DNA of 64,000 bases from Streptomyces sp. NRRL F-6131 (GTDB lineage: Bacteria > Actinomycetota > Actinomycetes > Streptomycetales > Streptomycetaceae): positions 62,001 to 126,000 of the forward strand of contig JOHN01000004.1 of the NCBI GenBank assembly GCA_000719695.1, given 5' to 3'. The notes beneath the pieces are model-generated. The model saw only the letters and a program-made list of their open reading frames with translations. It was not told the origin of the DNA and ran no database searches. Shown here piece by piece: positions 58,297 to 64,000 of the stretch. The translations under genes were made by a program, and so were the position numbers. Within the stretch, counting starts at the first letter, position 1. Each line of letters begins with the position of its first letter.

Positions 58297-58937
58297 CCGA
58301 CCGACTGCGCCGGCTCGCCGACGCCCGGCTCTACCTGTGCACGGACGCCCGCCGCGAGCAGGGCGACCTCGCCGAGTTCCTGGACGCCGCCCTCGCCGGT
58401 GGCGTGGACATCGTCCAGCTCCGGGACAAGGGCCTGGAGGCCAAGCAGGAGCTGGCGGCCCTGGAGGTCTTCGCGGACGCCTGCCGCCGGCACGGCAAGC
58501 TGCTCGCCGTCAACGACCGGGCCGACGTCGCCCACGCGGCGGGCCCGGACGTGCTGCACCTCGGGCAGGACGACCTGCCGGTGCCGGCCGCCCGCGCGAT
58601 CCTCGGCGAGGACGTGCTGATCGGGCGGTCCTGCCACGCCGAGTCCGAGGTGGACGCGGCGGCCGTCGAGCCGGGCGTCGACTACTTCTGCACCGGTCCG
58701 GTCTGGCCGACCCCGACCAAGCCGGGGCGTTTCGCGCCGGGCCTCGGCCTGGTCGAGTACGCGGCGAAGCTGTCCACCGGGCGGCCGTGGTTCGCCATCG
58801 GCGGCATCGACCTCGACAACCTGGACGAGGTGCTGGCCGCCGGGGCCCGTCGGGTGGTGGTCGTCCGGGCCATCACCGCGGCGGCCGACCCGGGTGCGGC
58901 GGCGGCCGAGTTCGCCCGGCGGCTGCGCGCCGTCTGA
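58293..58937 (+). CDS. thiE: Thiamine phosphate synthase
   Basis: A 214-residue TIM-barrel enzyme that couples hydroxymethylpyrimidine diphosphate and thiazole phosphate. Signature segments: [58 protein letters not shown] and [12 protein letters not shown]. The GTG overlaps the stop of the Rv2175c-like gene (GTGA), so it is coupled to it rather than to thiOSG, which runs on the opposite strand under the TPP riboswitch. The 95-bp downstream gap is GC-rich with an imperfect stem. Confidence 0.95.
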   Translation: MTDRLRRLADARLYLCTDARREQGDLAEFLDAALAGGVDIVQLRDKGLEAKQELAALEVFADACRRHGKLLAVNDRADVAHAAGPDVLHLGQDDLPVPAARAILGEDVLIGRSCHAESEVDAAAVEPGVDYFCTGPVWPTPTKPGRFAPGLGLVEYAAKLSTGRPWFAIGGIDLDNLDEVLAAGARRVVVVRAITAAADPGAAAAEFARRLRAV

Positions 58938-59032
58938 CACCCCGGGGTTCTCCGGGTCTCCGGGGCCCTCGGGGCGCTTCCGGACGCCCGGGGCCCTTCG
59001 GGTCCTGCCGGGGCCGCCGTCGCCCGTTCGGC

Positions 59033-60139
59033 TCAGTACTTGCGGACGGTGGCGGCCTCGGCCAGCGCCAGCAGCGCCTCGCGGGCCCGGACGTCCGCCA
59101 GCGGGGCCGCCTCCAGGGCGCCCAGCGACTGGCGGAGCAGCTCCTCGATCCGCTGCTCCACCCGCTCCGGCGCACCGCTGCGGGCCACCAGCGCGCGCAG
59201 CCCGGCGACCTCGGCGGGCGTCAGGTCGGGCGCGCCCAGCCGCTCGTCGAGCCGACGGGCCTCGGCGGCCGACAGCCCCCGCATCGCGTGCGCCACCAGC
59301 AGCGTCCGCTTCCCCTCGCGCAGGTCGTCGCCGGCCGGCTTGCCGGTGACGGCCGGGTCGCCGAACACCCCGAGCAGGTCGTCCCGCAGCTGGAACGCCT
59401 CGCCCAGCGGCAGGCCGAACGCCCCGTACGCCTCCACCAGCTGCGGCGCGGCGCCCGCGAGCATCGCGCCGACCTGGAGCGGCCGCTCGATCGTGTACTT
59501 GGCCGACTTGTAGTGCAGGACGGTCTGCGCCCGCTCCAGCGCGCCGCGGTCGGTCGAGTCCCCGGCGACCGGCTCCAGCACGTCCAGGTACTGGCCGACC
59601 ATCACCTCGGTGCGCATCAGGTCGAACATCGGCTTGGCGGCCAGGACCGCCGCCGGGTCCAGACCGGAGTTCAGGAACAGCTCGTCGCACCAGATCAGCA
59701 GCAGGTCACCCAGCAGGACCGCCGCCGAGGAGCCGTACTGCTCGCGGTCGCCGCGCCAGCCCCGCTCGCGGTGCAGCGCCTCGAAACGGCGGTGCACGGA
59801 GGGCAGGCCGCGCCGGGTGTCGCTGCGGTCCATGAGGTCGTCGTGGACGAGCGCGCTGGCTTGAAGCAGTTCCAGCGCCGCCGCCGCCCGGGTGATCCCC
59901 TCGCCCGCCGCCGGGCCGCCGGCGCCCCGCCAGCCCCAGTAGCAGAAGGCCGGGCGCAGCCGCTTGCCGCCGTCCAGCAGAAAGTCGCGCAGGGCGTCGG
60001 TGACCGGGTCCAGCTGCGGGGAGACCTTGCTGAGCAGGGCCGACTGGCCGTCCATGAAGCCGACGAGGGCCGCGTTGACGCGCTCGCGCACGTCCTCCAT
60101 GTCAATGGGGTTGGCCGGCCGCTGGCTGGACGAGGTCAC
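59033..60139 (-). CDS. Polyprenyl diphosphate synthase (short-chain, IdsA-like)
   Basis: A 368-residue trans-prenyltransferase condensing IPP with allylic diphosphates. The first aspartate-rich motif is HDDLMDRSDTRRG (DDxxD) and the second is FQLRDDLLGVFGD. Lys/Arg substrate residues lie in GGKRLRPAFCYW. The likely product is geranylgeranyl or farnesyl diphosphate; chain length is not certain from sequence. It could feed menaquinone, carotenoids or polyprenyl phosphate. The start is GTG 60139 with GGAG about seven bases upstream. It is divergent from metF, the same pairing as Rv2173/Rv2172c. Confidence 0.93.
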   Translation of the reverse strand: MTSSSQRPANPIDMEDVRERVNAALVGFMDGQSALLSKVSPQLDPVTDALRDFLLDGGKRLRPAFCYWGWRGAGGPAAGEGITRAAAALELLQASALVHDDLMDRSDTRRGLPSVHRRFEALHRERGWRGDREQYGSSAAVLLGDLLLIWCDELFLNSGLDPAAVLAAKPMFDLMRTEVMVGQYLDVLEPVAGDSTDRGALERAQTVLHYKSAKYTIERPLQVGAMLAGAAPQLVEAYGAFGLPLGEAFQLRDDLLGVFGDPAVTGKPAGDDLREGKRTLLVAHAMRGLSAAEARRLDERLGAPDLTPAEVAGLRALVARSGAPERVEQRIEELLRQSLGALEAAPLADVRAREALLALAEAATVRKY

Positions 60140-60321
60140 GATGGGGCTCCGGAGGTAGCTGGGGTGCAGCAAGGGTATCCGGGGCGGAGGCGAACGGCCG
60201 TACGGGCGAGTTCCGGCCGCCCGGGTGAACCGCTGTTCGCGCGGGCGTCGCACCCGCACCGGACGCAGGCCACCGGGGGTCCACCCCTCGTCCATCCGGT
60301 GTCTCAAAAGATGGGACCGAG

Positions 60322-60361
60322 TTGTCCGCGCCCTTCCGTCCACGGCTAACCTGCCAGCATG
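60322..60361 (+). promoter_or_regulatory. metF promoter, probable leaderless start
   Basis: TTGTCC (60322-60327) and TAACCT (60347-60352) are spaced 19 bp apart. The ATG at 60359 follows after only 6 nt and has no ribosome site, so transcription likely begins at or next to the A of the ATG. Confidence 0.6.
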
Positions 60362-61273
60362 GCACTCGGTATCGCTTCGACCAGACCGGACCGCGCACAG
60401 ACCGTCCGCGACCTGCTGGCGGCCGGAAAGCGGTCCTTCTCCTTCGAGTTCATGCCACCGCGCACCGAAGTCGGTGAGCAGAAGCTCTGGGACGCCATCC
60501 GGCGGCTCGAACCGCTCGACCCCAACTTCGTCTGCATGACCTACGGCGCCGGCGGCTCCTCGCGGGAGCGCACCGTGAACATGGTCGGCCGGATCGCCAC
60601 CGAGACCACGCTCACCCCGGTCGCCCACCTGACCGCGGTCGACCACTCGGTCGCGGAGCTGCGCAACATCATCGGCCAGTACGCCGACCAGGGCGTCCGG
60701 AACGTCCTCGCGGTCCGCGGCGACCCGCCCGGCGACCCGATGGGCGAGTGGGTCAAGCACCCGCAGGGCGTCACCTACGCCTACGAGCTGGTCGAACTGA
60801 TCAAGGGCATCGGCGACTTCTGCGTCGGCGTGGCGGCCTCGCCCAACATGCACCCGCGGTCCACCGACTGGGACGAGGACATCCGGCACTTCGTCGGGAA
60901 GATCCGGGCCGGCGCCGACTACGCCATCACCCAGATGTTCTTCGAGGTCGACGACTACCTGCGGCTGCGCGACCGGGTGACGGCCGCGGGCTGCGAGGCG
61001 CCGATCATCCCGGAGATCATGCCGGTCACCAACGCCAAGCAGCTGGACCGGTTCCCGCAGCTCAGCGGCTCGGCCTTCCCGCCGGACCTGGAGGCCGCGC
61101 TGCGCGCGGTGGTCGACGACCCGGCGGCGCTGCGCGAGATCGGCATGGAGCACGCCACCGCGATGTCCGAGCGGCTGCTGGCGGAGGGCGCCCCCGGCCT
61201 GCACTTCATCACCCTGAACCACTCGACGGCGACCCTGGAGATCTACCAGAACCTCGGTCTGCACCGGCGCTGA
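60359..61273 (+). CDS. metF: 5,10-methylenetetrahydrofolate reductase
   Basis: A 304-residue TIM-barrel FAD enzyme reducing methylene-THF to methyl-THF for methionine synthesis. Segments: [21 protein letters not shown] (catalytic Glu), [49 protein letters not shown] and [13 protein letters not shown]. No methionine riboswitch is visible. A leaderless promoter directly precedes the start. Confidence 0.96.
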   Translation: MALGIASTRPDRAQTVRDLLAAGKRSFSFEFMPPRTEVGEQKLWDAIRRLEPLDPNFVCMTYGAGGSSRERTVNMVGRIATETTLTPVAHLTAVDHSVAELRNIIGQYADQGVRNVLAVRGDPPGDPMGEWVKHPQGVTYAYELVELIKGIGDFCVGVAASPNMHPRSTDWDEDIRHFVGKIRAGADYAITQMFFEVDDYLRLRDRVTAAGCEAPIIPEIMPVTNAKQLDRFPQLSGSAFPPDLEAALRAVVDDPAALREIGMEHATAMSERLLAEGAPGLHFITLNHSTATLEIYQNLGLHRR

Positions 61274-61416
61274 GCTGCGCGCTTCCCACCCGCCGGGCCG
61301 TCCTGCCCGGGAGGGCCGACGGGCGGGAACGCGATGCGGTACGCGGGCCGTTGAACGGGTACAGTCGCGGCACACGCGCGGCGGGCGCGGGCACGCGACT
61401 GGAGGTAGCGGGCGGG

Positions 61417-62397
61417 ATGGGCATCGGATACCTGCTGCTGTACGGCGCGTTGGCGGTGGTGGCGCTCTGGCTGGTCGCCGAGCTGCTGTTCCAGAACCGG
61501 GCCCCGCTGCACTGGCGGGCCCTGGCCCTGGTCGGCTTCCTCGCGGTGGCCGGCGGGATGGCGATCGGCTCCGTCCCGGTCATCGGCGGGGGCGCCGCGA
61601 TGTTCGCGGTGGGCCAGACCTTCGTGACGCTCTCGGTGAAGCGCGGGTACGCGGCCGGGTGGTCGCTGCGCCGGGCCGACGGCAGCCTGCCCGGGCCGCT
61701 CGCCAAGGTGCCGCTGCTCGGTGCGCTCACCGGCGGGGGCGCGGTGGCCGCCGCCGTGGTCACGGCGGAGCGGGTCGGCGAGGTCGGCGCCGTCGAGGAG
61801 GCCGCGGAGCTTCCCGCCGCCGCGGCGCCGGAGGAGCCGTCGGCCGTCGAGCAGACCGCCGCGTTCGCCATGCAGGAGCTGGTCGCCGACGGCGTGTACG
61901 CGCCCGCCTACTACGAGCAGCAGCAGACCGAGGTGCTCCAGGCGGTCGAGACCGGCGGGGCCGTGCCCCAGCAGGACGCCTACGCGGAGGCGTACCAGGC
62001 CGGTTACGACCCGGCGCAGCAGCACCTCCAGCAGCAGAACGGCCAGTACGGCTACGAGCAGCAGTGGCAGGCCCAGCAGCAGCCGGCCTTCGGCTACGAC
62101 CAGGGCTACGGCGGCTACCCGCAGCAGGACCCGTACGGCGGGTACCAGCAGCAGACCGACCCCTACGGCGGCTACCAGCAGCAGCCCCAGATGCACGACC
62201 AGCAGATGCACGACCAGCAGCAGGTGCACGAGCAGCACCTCCAGCAGCAGGCCGGCCAGTACGGCTACGAGCAGCAGCAGTGGCAGCCCCAGCAGCAGCC
62301 CGACCCGCACGCCACCGGGATCCCCCAGCAGCCGCAGCAGCCGCAGTACGACCAGTACGGCTACCAGCAGCAGCCCACCTGGCAGCAGCACAGCTGA
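61417..62397 (+). CDS. Membrane protein with glutamine/tyrosine-rich low-complexity tail
   Basis: A 326-residue protein. The N-terminus has two or three hydrophobic helices (GYLLLYGALAVVALWLVAELLF and LALVGFLAVAGGMAIGSVPVIGGG). Residues 75-155 form a mixed region with an Ala/Glu-rich patch. From about 155 to the end the protein is dominated by Gln, Tyr, Gly and Pro, with repeats such as QYGYEQQ, DPYGGYQQQ and MHDQQ. The composition resembles prion-like or phase-separating segments. The start is ATG 61417 with GGAGGT about ten bases upstream. The function is unknown. Confidence 0.85.
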   Translation: MGIGYLLLYGALAVVALWLVAELLFQNRAPLHWRALALVGFLAVAGGMAIGSVPVIGGGAAMFAVGQTFVTLSVKRGYAAGWSLRRADGSLPGPLAKVPLLGALTGGGAVAAAVVTAERVGEVGAVEEAAELPAAAAPEEPSAVEQTAAFAMQELVADGVYAPAYYEQQQTEVLQAVETGGAVPQQDAYAEAYQAGYDPAQQHLQQQNGQYGYEQQWQAQQQPAFGYDQGYGGYPQQDPYGGYQQQTDPYGGYQQQPQMHDQQMHDQQQVHEQHLQQQAGQYGYEQQQWQPQQQPDPHATGIPQQPQQPQYDQYGYQQQPTWQQHS

Positions 62398-62401
62398 GCC
62401 C

Positions 62402-62431
62402 GGCCGGGTGCGGTCGGGCCGGGTGCGGTCA
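62402..62431. repeat. Tandem 15-bp repeat between convergent genes
   Basis: GGCCGGGTGCGGTC occurs as CGGCCGGGTGCGGTC followed by GGGCCGGGTGCGGTC, then a diverged AGGCCGGGCC. It fills the short gap between the Gln-rich protein and the CrtI-like gene. Confidence 0.7.
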
Positions 62432-63940
62432 GGCCGGGCCGATGAGGTTGGCCACGATGCAGGCGGACATGCCGACCCGTGCCAGTCCGCCGCCGGGGTG
62501 GGCGGCGCCGCCGGTGAGGTAGAGGCCGGGGTGGTCCTCGTTCGGGGCCTGGAGCAGGTCGCCGTCGACGCCCGCCAGGGCCGGGGGCGGGACGGAGCCG
62601 AAGAACGCGCCGGTCTCGCGCTCGGTGTCCTCGGGGGTGCGGACCACCCGCCAGAGCATCCGCTCGCGCAGGCCGAGGCCGGCCGCGTCGACGTGGTCGA
62701 GCATCCGGTCGGCGAAGGACTCCGCGACGCCGGGCACGCCCCAGTCGAGGTCCAGGGACGGCGTGGTCGCGGTCAGCACCACGGCCTCGTGCCCCTCCGG
62801 GTGCAGCGACGGGTCGTCCGGGCGCAGCACCTGCACGGTCGGCCGCTCGCAGATCGGCACGCCCGGGTCGAACACGCCCGCCAGCTCGGCGGCCGGGTCG
62901 GCGGCGTGCACCACCGTGCGGTGCGCGGTGCCCTCCGGGCGAGCGCCGCGCAGCGCGAGCAGCACGCTGACCCGGCCGGGGACGCCGTGCAGCCGGTCGG
63001 CCGAGGCGGGCCAGTCGTCCGAGCTCTCGGCCGGGCCCATCCACTGGGTGTGCAGCACCCGCGCGTCGATCGAGGAGACCACCAGGTCGGCGTCGATCCG
63101 GTCGCCCTTGGTCTGCACACCGCTGACCCGGCCGTCCGCCACGATCACCCGGGCGACCGGCGTCCCGAAGCGGAACTCCACCTTGCGCTGCTCGCAGCGG
63201 CGGAAGAAGGCGTCGGCCAGCGCGCGCAGGCCGCCGTCGACGTACCAGACGCCGAAGGACTGCTCCATGTACGGCAGCACGGTGGCCCCGGCGGGGGCGG
63301 TGCGCGGGTCGAGGCCGAACCGCAGCGCGTGCTCGTGCAGCAGGGCGGTCAGCCCCGGGTGGCCGCCGAGCTGTTCCGCGGCGACGTCGGCCAGCGTCCA
63401 CCGGCGCGGGCCGCGCCGCCGGCCGAACAGACCGCGCCGGGCCCGGGCCGCGTCCGGTACCGGGTACGGGTCGGTGTGCAGCGGGCGCGGGTCGGCCGGC
63501 AGCGGCTCCTCCAGCAGCGGGCGCCGGGTGGCCTCCCAGACCGTGCGGCCGTGGTTGAGCACGGTGGCCCACTGCTCACCGGCGCCGGGGCCGAAGGCCC
63601 GGTCGAGCGCCTGGACCACCCCGCCCCGGGAGGCGTTGGGCAGGGAGACCGCCGTGCCGTCCGCGAACAGGTGCCGGCTCTCCGGGTCGACCGGGCGGAG
63701 CCCGACCAACTGCTCCAGCGGCTCGCGCCCGGTCTTCAGCGCGAGGTCGCGGTAGACGGCGGGCAGGGTGAGCAGACCGGGGCCGGTGTCGAAGGCGAAG
63801 CCGTCCCGCTCGTAGCGCCCGACCATGCCGCCGTGGGTGTCACGCGCCTCGCAGACCGTCACCTCGTGCCCGAGGGTCGCCAGCCGGGAAGCCGCCGCGA
63901 GCCCGCTCATTCCTGCGCCGATGATGACGATCCGTGCCAT
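62429..63940 (-). CDS. Phytoene-desaturase-like (CrtI family) FAD oxidoreductase
   Basis: A 503-residue flavoprotein. The N-terminal dinucleotide fold is IVIIGAGMSGLAAASRLATLGHEVTVCEARDTHGGMVG, followed by FAFDTGPGLLTLP. The C-terminal FAD motif is LYLTGGAAHPGGGLARVGMSA. This is the CrtI/CrtN/carotenoid oxidoreductase pattern. Typical crt clusters have phytoene synthase and CrtE nearby. Only the polyprenyl synthase (59033) is in the window, and it is not in the same operon, so a role other than carotenoid synthesis remains possible. The ATG at 63940 is preceded by TAGGAT six bases away, consistent with a leaderless start. Confidence 0.87.
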   Translation of the reverse strand: MARIVIIGAGMSGLAAASRLATLGHEVTVCEARDTHGGMVGRYERDGFAFDTGPGLLTLPAVYRDLALKTGREPLEQLVGLRPVDPESRHLFADGTAVSLPNASRGGVVQALDRAFGPGAGEQWATVLNHGRTVWEATRRPLLEEPLPADPRPLHTDPYPVPDAARARRGLFGRRRGPRRWTLADVAAEQLGGHPGLTALLHEHALRFGLDPRTAPAGATVLPYMEQSFGVWYVDGGLRALADAFFRRCEQRKVEFRFGTPVARVIVADGRVSGVQTKGDRIDADLVVSSIDARVLHTQWMGPAESSDDWPASADRLHGVPGRVSVLLALRGARPEGTAHRTVVHAADPAAELAGVFDPGVPICERPTVQVLRPDDPSLHPEGHEAVVLTATTPSLDLDWGVPGVAESFADRMLDHVDAAGLGLRERMLWRVVRTPEDTERETGAFFGSVPPPALAGVDGDLLQAPNEDHPGLYLTGGAAHPGGGLARVGMSACIVANLIGPA

Positions 63941-64000
63941 GCCCCGATCCTAGATCCGCTGCCGCCACTCCTCCGCCACGGGTCCGCGGCCGGTCGCGGC
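63941..64000. other. Upstream region of the CrtI-like gene, right edge
   Basis: Holds a -10 candidate on the minus strand (TAGGAT, 63952-63947). The sequence beyond is truncated by the window edge. I see no further feature. Confidence 0.4.

Noticed and set aside
59033..63940. Carotenoid biosynthetic cluster formed by the polyprenyl synthase and CrtI-like gene
   Set aside because: metF and the Gln-rich membrane protein lie between them, no phytoene synthase or cyclase is visible, and the genes are not in one operon. A cluster beyond the right edge cannot be excluded.

Overview
The window is a high-GC, gene-dense stretch of actinobacterial chromosome and almost certainly comes from a streptomycete (Streptomyces or Kitasatospora). 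Third codon positions are nearly all G or C. GTG and TTG starts are common, and I saw only one in-frame TTA codon. Gene content and order match the S. coelicolor core region I recall, which runs from an Lrp regulator through cta/qcr, trpD, glkA, macRS and aroH to metF. Much of the order is also shared with the M. tuberculosis block Rv2172c-Rv2204c. That comparison is from memory; no search was run. I see no tRNA, rRNA, CRISPR array, insertion sequence or prophage.

Layout. 0-3 kb: 3' part of an Lrp/AsnC regulator, a PLP-dependent decarboxylase and a GNAT acetyltransferase. 3-7.5 kb: the Fe-S carrier erpA, a lipoprotein, a small unknown ORF, an adenosine-kinase-like PfkB enzyme and a cysteine desulfurase fused to a TusA domain. 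7.7-17.1 kb: aerobic respiration. The ctaC-ctaD-ctaF operon (+) and the ctaE-qcrC-qcrA-qcrB operon (-) encode the aa3 oxidase and the bcc complex, with an L,D-transpeptidase and a GntR regulator between them. 17.5-22.6 kb: a degenerate receiver protein, trpD, a class V aminotransferase behind a SAM-IV-type riboswitch, a RAM-only Lrp-like protein coupled to a rhomboid protease, and a zinc-ribbon protein. 22.7-29.8 kb: a coiled-coil NYN protein, three tandem NlpC/P60 hydrolases (the second behind a c-di-AMP riboswitch) and a secreted HExxH protein with a probable CTG start.

29.8-37.2 kb: envelope lipid and glycan genes: a GT87-like membrane mannosyltransferase, pimB', a FadD15-like acyl-CoA ligase, an SRPBCC protein, an ArsA-like protein without a P-loop, and a small helical protein. 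37.4-46.8 kb: glucokinase, an EEP-fold nuclease or phosphatase, a large secreted propeller/DUF11/RTX protein, a membrane protein, an alpha/beta hydrolase, a lysophospholipid acyltransferase and the MacS/MacR two-component system. 46.8-50.4 kb: a TrpE-TrpG fusion under a Trp-Trp-Trp attenuator, divergent from the class II DAHP synthase, so the first step of the shikimate pathway and the first step of tryptophan branch flank one short promoter region. 50.5-54.1 kb: a Bfd-like ferredoxin behind iron-box palindromes, bacterioferritin, a sulfite-oxidase-like protein and a PASTA kinase. 54.2-64 kb: TPP-riboswitch-controlled thiO-thiS-thiG, a ferredoxin-reductase-like flavoprotein, an Rv2175c-like DNA-binding protein coupled to thiE, a polyprenyl diphosphate synthase, metF, a glutamine-rich membrane protein and a CrtI-like oxidoreductase.

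The main regulatory finding is how many RNA and DNA switches can be read directly: SAM-IV, c-di-AMP, TPP, a trp attenuator and a probable DmdR iron box. Several genes also have a TANNNT hexamer exactly 6-7 nt before the start codon and no Shine-Dalgarno sequence, so their mRNAs are probably leaderless. I did not find a wholly unknown multi-gene system. The best leads are the propeller/RTX protein, the coupled CTG-start metallopeptidase-like gene, the TTA codon in the desulfurase and the degenerate ArsA and receiver proteins.
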